Shown one piece after another: positions 8,588-16,319 of a stretch of 42,097 nt of DNA. This DNA is from Pseudomonas sp. GM49. GTDB taxonomy: Bacteria; Pseudomonadota; Gammaproteobacteria; Pseudomonadales; Pseudomonadaceae. Numbering within the stretch: position 1 is the stretch's first letter; each line of letters opens with the position of its first letter. Under the pieces are notes generated by a model that was not told where the DNA came from, searched no databases, and was given only the letters and a program-made list of their open reading frames with translations. The position numbers were made by a program, and so were the translations under genes. Location of the stretch: assembly GCF_000282355.1 (NCBI RefSeq), contig NZ_AKJL01000093.1:1-42097 (forward strand). The letters run 5' to 3'.

Positions 8588-9526
8588 ATGCTGAACAGTA
8601 ATTCGCTTAGAAAACTCGACATGCAGGACCTGATGGTGTTCGTCGCCGTGTACGAGCAAAACAGCGTCACCGGCGTATCCGAGACGCTTTGCGTCAGCCA
8701 GTCCACGGTGAGTTACTGCCTGAAAAAACTGCGCACCTGTTTCGAGGACGAACTGTTCATCAATACCCGCACCGGTGGCATGCAGCCCACCTGCAAGGCC
8801 TGCACGATGTACCCTCACGTGCTGAAAATCCTGGAAAGCATCAACCTGTGTCACGCCGGCTCACCGACGTTCGACCCGGGTCTGCAACCTGTGACTTTCA
8901 ACATCTGCGCACCGGAATATTTCGAGCAACTGATCCTGCCGCGCTTGTTGAAAACCTTTGACCTCGCCGATCTTCCGGTGATGGTCAATGTGTTCAAACT
9001 CGAAGCCGATATCCCTGCCCAAGCGCTGCGCGACGGCAGCCTCGACCTGGTGATGTGTTTCGGCCCGAACTTTCATCGCAGCCACGTCGATTTCAAATCG
9101 ATGACGTTGCTCGAAGACGATCTGGTCTGTGTTTTCGACAAGCGCGCCACGCCGGCAGAACCGCGCTTGAGTCTGCAATCCTACGTCGAACGTCGACACG
9201 TGTTCCCGACACCCTGGACGTCCGCCACCAACATGGTCGACGGCTGGCTTGCGCAACAGGCACGACAGCGCCAGATTATCGCGCGCGCCAACAGCTACAG
9301 CGCAGCGCTGAAGCTGATTACCGGCACCGACTATGCCCTGACCCTGCCCCGCCGTATCCAGCAACTACTGGCCAGCGCAGACACCTTCAATCACTGCGAA
9401 GCACCCGAAGGTTTGCCGGGTTTCACTCTCGATATGCAGTGGAGCCAAGGCGTTGATCAGGACAGCGCCAACACCTGGCTACGAGAGCAAGTGATCCAGG
9501 CCTGCGCCGAGCAGGAAACGGCCTGA
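8588..9526 (+). CDS. LysR-family transcriptional regulator (cysteine-rich)
   Basis: A 312-residue LysR-type regulator. The N-terminal winged helix-turn-helix (residues 10-70; VSETLCVSQSTVSYCLKKLR) is followed by a substrate-binding-like effector domain (from about residue 95 to the end). It is unusual in carrying six cysteines in the first 90 residues (C35, C44, C51, C69, C72, C88), including a CKAC where relatives usually have a sequence like ARAE. The ATG at 8588 follows AGACAGAACGG; a long in-frame extension back to 8180 overlaps the DMT gene and was rejected. It ends three bases from the convergent isomerase gene. Its target is unknown, but the upstream transporters are the obvious candidates. 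Confidence 0.85.
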   Translation: MLNSNSLRKLDMQDLMVFVAVYEQNSVTGVSETLCVSQSTVSYCLKKLRTCFEDELFINTRTGGMQPTCKACTMYPHVLKILESINLCHAGSPTFDPGLQPVTFNICAPEYFEQLILPRLLKTFDLADLPVMVNVFKLEADIPAQALRDGSLDLVMCFGPNFHRSHVDFKSMTLLEDDLVCVFDKRATPAEPRLSLQSYVERRHVFPTPWTSATNMVDGWLAQQARQRQIIARANSYSAALKLITGTDYALTLPRRIQQLLASADTFNHCEAPEGLPGFTLDMQWSQGVDQDSANTWLREQVIQACAEQETA

Positions 9527-9529
9527 TAT

Positions 9530-9895
9530 TCAGTTGCTGATGGCGGTCTTGCTGTAGGAATCGCGATCGATATCGAGAATTTCCACGCACAGCTGAACCT
9601 CAATACCGCTCGGCCATTCGCACAACTCCCGAACCACCTCCAGCAGGCTTTCGGAGAGCTGTTTCTTGATCTGTGCGGAACGACCACTCAACAGCGCCAG
9701 CTTCACATGCACGAACGCCCGCTCAGCCAGTGCCGTGCCAATCTTGAACGTCTCGACCTTGACCGCACGGCTCTTGATGTCGAATTCGGCAGCAAACTGG
9801 CCGGAAGCCACCAGCGTATTGTTCAACCGCATCAATGCCACATCGGCATTCAGATCAGTCAGGTTGGCGGTGTATTCCATGTGCAGGTGAGGCAT
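9530..9895 (-). CDS. hpcD: 5-carboxymethyl-2-hydroxymuconate delta-isomerase
   Basis: A 121-residue protein of the CHMI branch of the tautomerase/MIF superfamily. It starts MPHLHMEYTANL, so Pro-1 would be exposed as the catalytic base after Met removal. VKVETFKIGTA and AFVHVKLALLSGR are CHMI-like segments. In homoprotocatechuate (4-hydroxyphenylacetate) degradation it isomerises 5-carboxymethyl-2-hydroxymuconate. Here it stands alone, with no other hpc/hpa gene in the window, so its present substrate is uncertain. It is convergent with the LysR gene at 8588, and a second LysR gene lies 57 bases upstream on the same strand. Confidence 0.82.
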   Translation of the reverse strand: MPHLHMEYTANLTDLNADVALMRLNNTLVASGQFAAEFDIKSRAVKVETFKIGTALAERAFVHVKLALLSGRSAQIKKQLSESLLEVVRELCEWPSGIEVQLCVEILDIDRDSYSKTAISN

Positions 9896-9952
9896 GAGTC
9901 GGTTCCTGTCAGTGGGTGGAAAGGTCGTACATATAACACAGCGCCGCCCTGT

Positions 9953-10879
9953 TCATTCGGGCAGCGGCAAAACGGCACGCTCACTCATGAACGCCTCCAG
10001 GCGCGAACGTAACCAGCGCTCGGCGGGGTCGGTATCGACATGACTGAGCCAGACCATGGACAAATCCAGGGTGGGCGTCTTGATCGGAAAGGGTTCCTTG
10101 AACAGCATTCCCGATGCAGCCATCGCCTCGGCGGTGTAGTCCGGCAGGCTGGCAATCAGGTCCGTCCCGGCGAGCAGGGCCGGCAACGCACTGTATTGCG
10201 GTACCGATAGCACCACCTGGCGCGTGCGGCCGATTTCCGCCAGCCACTCGTCGGCGTAGCCGCTGACGTTGGCGGTATGGGACACCAGTACGTGCGGTCG
10301 CGCGCAATATTCATCGAGGGTCAGCAGTGTGTCTGAGGCATCGGCGCGCAAAATGCTGGGCTGGATGTGTCGCAGCAACTTGCGCTTGGCATTGGCCGGC
10401 AAGCCACGAGTCTGGCTGATACCCACCGTGATATCGCCAGACGCCAGCAAGTCGGGAATCCGCCAGTAATCGACATGCTGCACCACAAACACCACGTTGG
10501 GCGCTTCCTGGCGCAAGGCTCGCAGCAATGGCGGCAACAACCCGAACTCGACATCGTCGGACAACCCGATGCGGAACGTCATCGTGCTGCTGGCCGGGTC
10601 AAAATCATGGGTCAGGCTCAAGGCCACGGACAGGGAGTCCAGCGCCGGCGACAGGTGCTTGATGATTTCCTCTGCCCGCGCTGTCGGCTCCATGCGATGA
10701 CCAACGCGTATGAACAGCGGATCATTGAACATTGCACGCAAGCGGTTGAGGGCAGAGCTGATGGTCGGCTGACCGAGAAACAGCTTCTCCGCCACCCGAG
10801 TGACATTACGCTCAAGCATCAGCGTTTCGAATACCACCATCAGGTTGATATCCGCTTTGCGAAGTTCGTTGCGATTCAT
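9953..10879 (-). CDS. LysR-family transcriptional regulator
   Basis: A 308-residue LysR-type regulator. The DNA-binding domain (residues 1-65) contains DINLMVVFETLMLERNVTRV and the HTH LFLGQPTISSALNRLRAMF. The effector domain runs from about residue 95 (TMTFRIGLSDDVEFGLLPPL) to the C-terminus. This pattern suits the PcpR/NahR/LinR-like subgroup. It reads in the same direction as the CHMI gene immediately downstream, so it may lie in one transcript with it and regulate aromatic catabolism; that is inference. The upstream 189 bases hold its promoter and two copies of CCTTGATC (10992, 11019), whose role is unknown. Confidence 0.85.
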   Translation of the reverse strand: MNRNELRKADINLMVVFETLMLERNVTRVAEKLFLGQPTISSALNRLRAMFNDPLFIRVGHRMEPTARAEEIIKHLSPALDSLSVALSLTHDFDPASSTMTFRIGLSDDVEFGLLPPLLRALRQEAPNVVFVVQHVDYWRIPDLLASGDITVGISQTRGLPANAKRKLLRHIQPSILRADASDTLLTLDEYCARPHVLVSHTANVSGYADEWLAEIGRTRQVVLSVPQYSALPALLAGTDLIASLPDYTAEAMAASGMLFKEPFPIKTPTLDLSMVWLSHVDTDPAERWLRSRLEAFMSERAVLPLPE

Positions 10880-11068
10880 CCACTGCCCCCGATCCCCAAA
10901 TCTGCTGACAGTTTAGGTAGCTGGTGCGACTGCCGTCTATCCAACTCAGGTTCAATAGCCTGACGCGGTTCACGTTTAAGCAACCGGATTTCCTTGATCG
11001 AGGTCTGTTCGCGGGCCCCCTTGATCAGATGTCGGCAGCGATAGACCACTGAAAAAGCTTCAGAAACG

Positions 11069-11104
11069 AAAAAGCCCCGTAACTTTTCAGCTACGGGGCT
11101 TTTT
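11069..11104 (-). terminator. Intrinsic terminator of the tRNA-Ser gene
   Basis: A 13-bp perfect inverted repeat (AAAAAGCCCCGTA at 11069-11081, its complement at 11092-11104) encloses a 10-nt loop and ends in a T-run in the minus direction. It begins nine bases past the tRNA CCA end. Confidence 0.9.
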
Positions 11105-11112
11105 CTATGTAA

Positions 11113-11202
11113 TGGCGGAGAGATAGGGATTCGAACCCTAGGTACCGGTGAAGGTACAACGGATTTCGAATCCGTCCCATTCGGCCACTCTGGCATCTCT
11201 CC
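11113..11202 (-). tRNA. serU: tRNA-Ser (anticodon CGA)
   Basis: On the minus strand the 90-nt gene starts GGAGAGATGCCAGAGTGGCC and ends with a matching TCTCTCC acceptor strand, discriminator G and an encoded CCA. The anticodon arm is ACGGA-TTCGAAA-TCCGT, giving anticodon CGA, which reads UCG codons. The long variable arm (GTACCTTCACCGGTAC) is the class II form expected of tRNA-Ser, and GGTTCGAATCC is the T-loop. It has its own promoter upstream and a strong terminator downstream. Confidence 0.96.
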
Positions 11203-11212
11203 AACGGCGCGC

Positions 11213-11241
11213 ATCATAACAACACTTTCGCTGGAAGCGAA
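11213..11241 (-). promoter_or_regulatory. Sigma-70-type promoter of tRNA-Ser
   Basis: On the minus strand TTCGCT and TATGAT are separated by exactly 17 bases. The -10 box ends 10 bases before the mature tRNA 5' end, and a GC-rich stretch (GCGCGCC) follows it, like the discriminators of stringently controlled stable-RNA promoters. The -35 box is part of a TTCGCT-TCC-AGCGAA palindrome. Confidence 0.55.
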
Positions 11242-11285
11242 CCCCCCAAGCGAAATATTTCTGTGCTTTCAGATGCTTGCGTCGA

Positions 11286-11999
11286 TTAAAGCGGTACGCC
11301 CAGACGATTGGCAACTTCTTCATAAGCTTCGATGACGTCACCGAGGCCCTGACGGAAGCGGTCCTTGTCCATTTTCTTGCCGGTGGCCTTGTCCCACAGA
11401 CGGCAGCCGTCCGGGCTGAATTCGTCGCCCAGCACGATGGAACCATCGTGGAACACGCCGAATTCCAGTTTGAAGTCGACCAGCAGCAGGCCGGCGTCGT
11501 CGAACAGTTTGCTCAGGACTTCATTGACCTTGAGCGACAGTTCTTTCATGCGAACCAGTTGCTCGGCGGTGCCCCAGCCAAATGCCACGACGTGGGATTC
11601 GTTGATGAACGGATCGCCCTTGGCGTCGTCCTTCAGGAACAGCTCGAAGGTGTAAGGGTTGAGCTTCATGCCCTCTTCGACACCCAGGCGCTTGACCAGG
11701 CTGCCAGCGGCGTAGTTACGCACGACGCACTCGACCGGGATCATGTCGAGCTTCTTCACCAGGCATTCGTTGTCGCCCAGCAACTTGTCGAATTGGGTCG
11801 GCACGCCAGCGGCTTCGAGCTTCTGCATGATGAAGGCGTTGAACTTGTTGTTCACCATGCCTTTGCGGTCAAGCTGTTCGATACGCTTGCCATCGAACGC
11901 CGAAGTGTCGTTGCGAAACAGCAGGATCAAACGGTTAGCGTCGTCGGTCTTGTAAACCGATTTGGCTTTGCCGCGGTAGAGTTCTTCACGTTTTTCCAT
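11286..11999 (-). CDS. purC: SAICAR synthetase (purine biosynthesis)
   Basis: A 237-residue phosphoribosylaminoimidazole-succinocarboxamide synthase, which ligates aspartate to CAIR using ATP in de novo purine synthesis. The family signatures are present: [15 protein letters not shown] (phosphate-binding start), [45 protein letters not shown] and [14 protein letters not shown]. The length equals the bacterial norm. GGAG lies upstream of the ATG. It is the last gene of the minus-strand run dapA-bamC-MBL hydrolase-purC, 28 bases after the MBL gene, and its transcript probably ends before the separate tRNA unit. Confidence 0.96.
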   Translation of the reverse strand: MEKREELYRGKAKSVYKTDDANRLILLFRNDTSAFDGKRIEQLDRKGMVNNKFNAFIMQKLEAAGVPTQFDKLLGDNECLVKKLDMIPVECVVRNYAAGSLVKRLGVEEGMKLNPYTFELFLKDDAKGDPFINESHVVAFGWGTAEQLVRMKELSLKVNEVLSKLFDDAGLLLVDFKLEFGVFHDGSIVLGDEFSPDGCRLWDKATGKKMDKDRFRQGLGDVIEAYEEVANRLGVPL

Positions 12000-12027
12000 G
12001 ATGGGCTCCGCTTGCTAAGTAGATGGG

Positions 12028-12786
12028 CTAGGCGATGTGACGCCAGTCGAGCCCTGAATCTTGATCGGCCAGTTGCAGCCAGTCCGGGTCGCACCCTAGG
12101 GTGTCGACAAAACATTGCCGGGCCAGCTGCGGCAGGTTGTTCTTGCTGCTCAGATGGGCCAGGACCAGGTGTTGCAGGTCTTTCCAGCCCAGCTCCGCCA
12201 CCAGGAATGCCGCCTGATGGTTATTCAGATGTCCCAGCTCACCGCCCACCCGCTGCTTGAGAAAGTACGGGTAATGACCGCGAGCCAGCATGTCACGACA
12301 GTGATTGGACTCGATCATCAACGCATCGAGGTCCCGATAGCCGTCCAGCACCTTGTCACAATACGAGCCCAGGTCGGTCAACAGGCCGAAGCGCCGCTCA
12401 CCGTCACTGAAAACATATTGCGTCGGTTCTTGTGCATCGTGGGCCACGGCAATGACACCGATGCTCAAGTCGCCGATTTGCAACTGCTCGCCGCCGGCCA
12501 GAAAGCCTGCGGGTTCAATCGGTTTGCGCATCCCGCGCAAGGTCCCGCGACTGAGGTAGACAGGCAGATTGTAGCGCCGAGACAGCAAACCCACGCCATG
12601 CACGTGGTCGGCATGTTCGTGGGTCACGAGTATCGCGCTCAACTGCGCAGGGTTCACACCCAGGCGCAGCAGGCGTTTTTCGGTTTCCCGCAGGGAGAAA
12701 CCACAATCCACCAATACGTACGTATCAGCGCTGGCTATCAGCGTGCCGTTCCCTTGACTGCCGCTGCCGAGAACGGCAAAACGCAT
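12028..12786 (-). CDS. MBL-fold metallohydrolase (YycJ/WalJ-like)
   Basis: A 252-residue metallo-beta-lactamase-fold protein. The metal-binding motif is THEHADHVHG (H56, H58, D60, H61), preceded by the glycine-rich LGSGSQGNGTL and VLVDCGFS. Later metal ligands probably include the aspartate in LLTDLGSYC and a C-terminal histidine in LVLAHLSSKNN. It resembles YycJ/WalJ-type putative exonucleases or phosphodiesterases; the substrate is unknown. It starts four bases after the bamC stop codon, so translation is likely coupled, and purC follows after 28 bases. Confidence 0.85.
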   Translation of the reverse strand: MRFAVLGSGSQGNGTLIASADTYVLVDCGFSLRETEKRLLRLGVNPAQLSAILVTHEHADHVHGVGLLSRRYNLPVYLSRGTLRGMRKPIEPAGFLAGGEQLQIGDLSIGVIAVAHDAQEPTQYVFSDGERRFGLLTDLGSYCDKVLDGYRDLDALMIESNHCRDMLARGHYPYFLKQRVGGELGHLNNHQAAFLVAELGWKDLQHLVLAHLSSKNNLPQLARQCFVDTLGCDPDWLQLADQDSGLDWRHIA

Positions 12787-12790
12787 AGGA

Positions 12791-13906
12791 TCAGCCCAGG
12801 TTGTCCTGAATCTTGCTCAACACTTTACGCGCCACGTCTGCCGGCGCCACGGTGTTGATGTTTTTCTCGACGGTGACCTGGACGTTCTCGCCAACCTTGC
12901 TCAGGCGAACCTGATAACGCTCGGCGCGGGCGTCAAGCTCTTCCTTGCTCGGCGCACTGCCGAACAGGCTGCTGAAGAAGCCTGGCTTGTCGTCTTTCTT
13001 CTCGGCTTTTTCGGCCAGGTTGATGTAGTACAGGCCCAGGCTGCGGTTGATGTCTTCAACACGCCATTCGCCTTGTTCCAGCGCACGACCGACGCTCGAC
13101 CAGGCACGATCCAGGTCGGTACCGACGTTCAGCACAGGGTTGCCGCTGCCGTCTTCGCTCAGGCTGACACGACTTGGCGCGTCGAAATCACGCGATGCCA
13201 GCATGGAGACCGAACCGCCCTTCTCCGAGATACGGCTCATGCTCGCGAGCATGTCGTCGACCAGTGCCGCGTCCAGGCCAGTGTTGACCGAACGGTTGGT
13301 GAAGGCCACGTCAGCGGTGCTGCCGGCAGGACGCTCGGCGCTGACCACATAGACTTCACTGGTGTTGCGCTGCACGCCCGGCTCAATGCGCACCCGCACG
13401 CGGGTTTCGCTGTCTGTGCTGACGCCGGCCGCGCTCAGGCGCTTGGCCATGGCCGCGGACAGTTCGTCGGAATGCTGCCAGGTCGTGGTGAATTCGCCGG
13501 TTTGCGGACGCTGTTCATCCAGACGGAAGCCGTTGTCCTGGAAGAACTGAACAGCCACAGGCCAGACTTCCGCCGGCGGGTTCTGCGCCAGGATGGAGCT
13601 GGAGCCGCCGCTCTTCTGCAGGGAATAGGCACTGGCATCGGCACCCGCCGTCAGCGGCTGCGGCCGAGGAACGACGTATTCGCCCTTGACCGTGTCATCG
13701 GCCACGTTGCGCGGGATCGGCAACAGCGGATCCAGACGCTTGGCGGTACGGACATCCTGCGGTATTTGCATCGGTGCAGTCTGTTGCGCTTCCAGGTAGT
13801 CGCTACCACGGTCACGGAAATAACCTTCCGGGCCCCAGATCCATCCGCAGCCACTGGTGCTGGAGATAATCAAGGCAAGTGCGGAAAGTCCGGCCATTCG
13901 CTTCAT
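12791..13906 (-). CDS. bamC: Outer-membrane assembly lipoprotein BamC
   Basis: A 371-residue lipoprotein of the BAM complex that inserts beta-barrel proteins into the outer membrane. The signal peptide MKRMAGLSALALIISSTSGC ends in a lipobox with C20 as the lipidated residue. After it comes the proline-rich BamC N-terminal stretch (MQIPQDVRTAKRLDPLLPIP) and two helix-grip domains; the last carries VRLSKVGENVQVTVEKN. The ATG at 13906 follows GAGGAAG; a frame extension to 13942 was rejected. It follows dapA by 17 bases, the standard dapA-bamC arrangement of gammaproteobacteria. Confidence 0.92.
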   Translation of the reverse strand: MKRMAGLSALALIISSTSGCGWIWGPEGYFRDRGSDYLEAQQTAPMQIPQDVRTAKRLDPLLPIPRNVADDTVKGEYVVPRPQPLTAGADASAYSLQKSGGSSSILAQNPPAEVWPVAVQFFQDNGFRLDEQRPQTGEFTTTWQHSDELSAAMAKRLSAAGVSTDSETRVRVRIEPGVQRNTSEVYVVSAERPAGSTADVAFTNRSVNTGLDAALVDDMLASMSRISEKGGSVSMLASRDFDAPSRVSLSEDGSGNPVLNVGTDLDRAWSSVGRALEQGEWRVEDINRSLGLYYINLAEKAEKKDDKPGFFSSLFGSAPSKEELDARAERYQVRLSKVGENVQVTVEKNINTVAPADVARKVLSKIQDNLG

Positions 13907-13923
13907 GCGTTGTACTTCCTCAA

Positions 13924-14802
13924 TTAAACCAGGACGCCGCACTGGCGCAGGGCCGTGCGCAGCGTTTCGTGACAGGGTGCGCTCAGCCAGGTCAACGGCA
14001 GGCGAATGCCTTCGTGCATCAGGCCCATTTCAACCAAAGCCCACTTCACCGGAATCGGGTTGGCTTCGATGAACAGGTCCTTGTGCAGCGGCATCAGTTT
14101 TTCGTTGATTGCCCGTGCAGTCTCGGCATCCCCCTTGAGGGCGGCCTCACACAGATCGGCCATTTCACGCGGAGCGACGTTGGCGGTAACGGAGATGTTG
14201 CCCTTGCCGCCCATCAGGATCAACTCGACGGCAGTCGGATCATCGCCGGAAAGGACGATGAAGTCCTTGCTTACGCCATCGAGGATGGCTTTGGCGCGCT
14301 TGAGGTCGCCGGTCGCTTCCTTGATACCGATGATGTTCGGCACGGTGGACAGGCGGATCACGGTTTCGGCCTGCATGTCGCAGGAGGTGCGGCCGGGAAC
14401 GTTATAGAGAATCTGCGGGATGTCGACCGCTTCGGCGATGTGCTTGAAGTGCAGGTACAGGCCTTCCTGGGTCGGCTTGTTGTAGTACGGCACGACCAGC
14501 AGGCAGGCATCGGCGCCGGCTTCCTTGGCATTGCGGGTCAATTCGACGGCTTCGCGGGTCGAATTGGCGCCGGTACCGGCAATCACCGGAATGCGACCAT
14601 TGACCTGCTTGACTACCGCCTTGATGACGGCGATGTGTTCATCGACATCAAGGGTTGCCGACTCGCCAGTGGTACCGACGGCGACAATGGCATGGGTGCC
14701 GTTTTCAAGGTGGAAGTCCACGAGTTTGCTGAGGCTGTCCCAGTCAAGACGCCCCTGTGCATCCATGGGTGTGACCAGTGCCACCATACTGCCCGCAATC
14801 AT
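13924..14802 (-). CDS. dapA: 4-hydroxy-tetrahydrodipicolinate synthase
   Basis: A 292-residue TIM-barrel lyase that condenses pyruvate with aspartate semialdehyde, the first committed step to lysine and diaminopimelate for peptidoglycan. Seen are [13 protein letters not shown] at the start, [12 protein letters not shown] (pyruvate pocket), [16 protein letters not shown] with the catalytic tyrosine region, [13 protein letters not shown] and IGIKEATGD containing the Schiff-base lysine. The ATG at 14802 follows CAGGAG; the longer frame to 14886 reads into the promoter region. First gene of the dapA-bamC-MBL-purC operon. Confidence 0.96.
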   Translation of the reverse strand: MIAGSMVALVTPMDAQGRLDWDSLSKLVDFHLENGTHAIVAVGTTGESATLDVDEHIAVIKAVVKQVNGRIPVIAGTGANSTREAVELTRNAKEAGADACLLVVPYYNKPTQEGLYLHFKHIAEAVDIPQILYNVPGRTSCDMQAETVIRLSTVPNIIGIKEATGDLKRAKAILDGVSKDFIVLSGDDPTAVELILMGGKGNISVTANVAPREMADLCEAALKGDAETARAINEKLMPLHKDLFIEANPIPVKWALVEMGLMHEGIRLPLTWLSAPCHETLRTALRQCGVLV

Positions 14803-15130
14803 GAAACCGCTCCTGCCGGAAAAAGAGAGCCGTAATGGTACTGGCGCCAAGATGCTTGCACAAGCGAAGTACTGTGCTGCCGCCATTCCCCTTGGCGCCG
14901 GTTTTCGCTACCCTTCAGACTTTGATCGGTACGGACAAGCTCGTCCGTCGGGTTTCAGCCTCCATTTTCGGCATCACAAGCCCTGATCCAGCGTTGCCGC
15001 CTCTCGCTCCCGCCCTGCCGGAGCACGTTGCAACCTGCCGCTTGGGGTTTTCTGAATTCGCATCCGCAGGCTGGCTCCCGGCAAAACGCCCTTTGGACGT
15101 ATCGACCGCTCATCGCTTTAGGAATGCTGC
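14803..15130. other. Divergent promoter region dapA / gcvR-like
   Basis: This 328-base gap between divergent genes holds no convincing gene. It contains a 9-bp inverted repeat (GGCGCCAAG at 14843-14851 and CTTGGCGCC at 14891-14899) with a smaller palindrome GCTTGCACAAGC inside it. These could be an operator or leader hairpin upstream of dapA. The gcvR-like gene has AGGA seven bases before its ATG. Confidence 0.5.
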
Positions 15131-15691
15131 ATGTCCACCCCCACAGTTCGCGAACAATTCCTTGTTATCAGTGCCCTCGGCGCCAACCCCATGGAGCTGA
15201 CCAACGTCCTGTGCCGCGCCAGCCATGAAAACCGCTGCGCCGTTGTCACCTCTCGCCTGACCCGGCATGGCGAATGCAGTGCGCTGGTACTGGAAATTTC
15301 CGGTAGCTGGGATGCCCTGGCGCGCCTGGAAGGCAGCCTGCCAGTGCTGGCCAAGCGGCATGCGTTCACGGTGAACGTGGTGCGCAGCGCCGCCCTGGAA
15401 AACCGCCCCCAGGCCCTGCCGTACGTCGCTTATGTCAGCTCGGCCTACCGCTCGGACATCATCAACGAGCTGTGTCAGTTCTTCATGGACCACAATGTCG
15501 AACTGGAAAACCTGACCTGCGACACCTACCAGGCTCCGCAGACCGGCGGCACCATGCTCAATGCCACCTTTACCGTGACCTTGCCGCCCGGTGTGCAGAT
15601 CAGCTGGCTGCGCGATCAGTTCCTGGATTTTGCCGACGCGCTGAACCTCGATGCCCTGATCGAACCCTGGCGCCCACAGAACCCAATGTAA
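15131..15691 (+). CDS. Glycine cleavage repressor-like protein (GcvR family)
   Basis: A 186-residue protein with two ACT-like regulatory domains. The first (about residues 8-75) contains EQFLVISALGANPMELTNVL. The second (about 90-170) has PYVAYVSSAYRSDIINELCQ. This matches GcvR-type proteins, which sense glycine and modulate the LysR-type activator GcvA in enterics; in Pseudomonas the target is less clear. The bcp gene follows after ten bases, so the two form an operon divergent from dapA. Confidence 0.8.
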   Translation: MSTPTVREQFLVISALGANPMELTNVLCRASHENRCAVVTSRLTRHGECSALVLEISGSWDALARLEGSLPVLAKRHAFTVNVVRSAALENRPQALPYVAYVSSAYRSDIINELCQFFMDHNVELENLTCDTYQAPQTGGTMLNATFTVTLPPGVQISWLRDQFLDFADALNLDALIEPWRPQNPM

Positions 15692-15701
15692 GGAAGCTTT
15701 C

Positions 15702-16175
15702 ATGGCCGTTGCCATCGACCAACCGGTTGCCGATTTCGAAGCCCCCGCCACCAGCGGGCAGACCGTCAGCCTCGCCGGCCTGAAAGGCAAGCAGGTGGTG
15801 ATCTACTTCTACCCCAAGGACAGCACGCCGGGCTGCACGACCGAGGGGCAAGGCTTTCGTGATCAGTATGCTGCGTTCAAGGCCGCCAATACCGAAGTGT
15901 TCGGCGTGTCTCGCGACAGCCTGAAATCCCACGAGAACTTCAAGTGCAAGCAAGAATTCCCCTTTGAGCTGATCAGCGACAAGGACGAAGCCATCTGCCA
16001 GCTGTTCGACGTGATCAAGCTGAAAAAGCTGTATGGCAAGGAATACATGGGCGTGGATCGCAGCACGTTCCTCATCGACGCCAAAGGCGTGCTGCGTCAG
16101 GAATGGCGCGGTGTGAAGGTGCCGGGGCATGTTGATGCGGTTCTGGCTGCTGCTCAGGCCCTCGACAGAGCCTGA
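15702..16175 (+). CDS. bcp: Thiol peroxidase, Bcp/PrxQ-type peroxiredoxin
   Basis: A 157-residue cytoplasmic peroxiredoxin that reduces hydrogen peroxide and alkyl hydroperoxides. The peroxidatic cysteine is C45 in YPKDSTPGCTTEGQGFRDQY. The cysteine five residues later that resolves the disulfide in E. coli Bcp is replaced by Q50. Other cysteines are C82 (NFKCKQEF) and C99 (AICQLF). It is therefore either a 1-Cys enzyme or uses a different resolving residue. The rest of the fold (KQVVIYFYPKD, DRSTFLIDAKG) is normal. It is the second gene after the GcvR-like regulator, and a REP doublet follows its stop codon. Confidence 0.92.
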   Translation: MAVAIDQPVADFEAPATSGQTVSLAGLKGKQVVIYFYPKDSTPGCTTEGQGFRDQYAAFKAANTEVFGVSRDSLKSHENFKCKQEFPFELISDKDEAICQLFDVIKLKKLYGKEYMGVDRSTFLIDAKGVLRQEWRGVKVPGHVDAVLAAAQALDRA

Positions 16176-16190
16176 TTCATATAGCGCCTA

Positions 16191-16290
16191 TCCGGACGCT
16201 TTCGCGGGCAAGCCCGCTCCCACATTGGACCGTGTTCGTCTGAACAACTCGGTCAACTGTGGGAGCGGGCTTGGTCCGGGCGGCGTTCCG
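16191..16290. repeat. REP doublet, GGGCAAGCCCGC type
   Basis: Two inverted REP elements, CGCGGGCAAGCCCGCTCCCA near 16203 and TGTGGGAGCGGGCTTGGTCC at 16259, flank a short spacer between the convergent bcp and permease genes. The core differs from that at 6149 (GGGC instead of GAGC), and the outer arms are diverged (TTCGCGGG versus GGTCCGGG). It may also serve as a bidirectional transcription end. Confidence 0.78.
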
Positions 16291-16319
16291 ACGAAGAGGC
16301 CATCAGCCTCACCGAAGAA

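Noticed and set aside
10876..11217. Open frame of 113 codons on the minus strand containing MPEWPNGTDSKSVVPSP
   Set aside because: It is the translation of the tRNA-Ser gene and its flanks, a frequent false gene at serine tRNAs.
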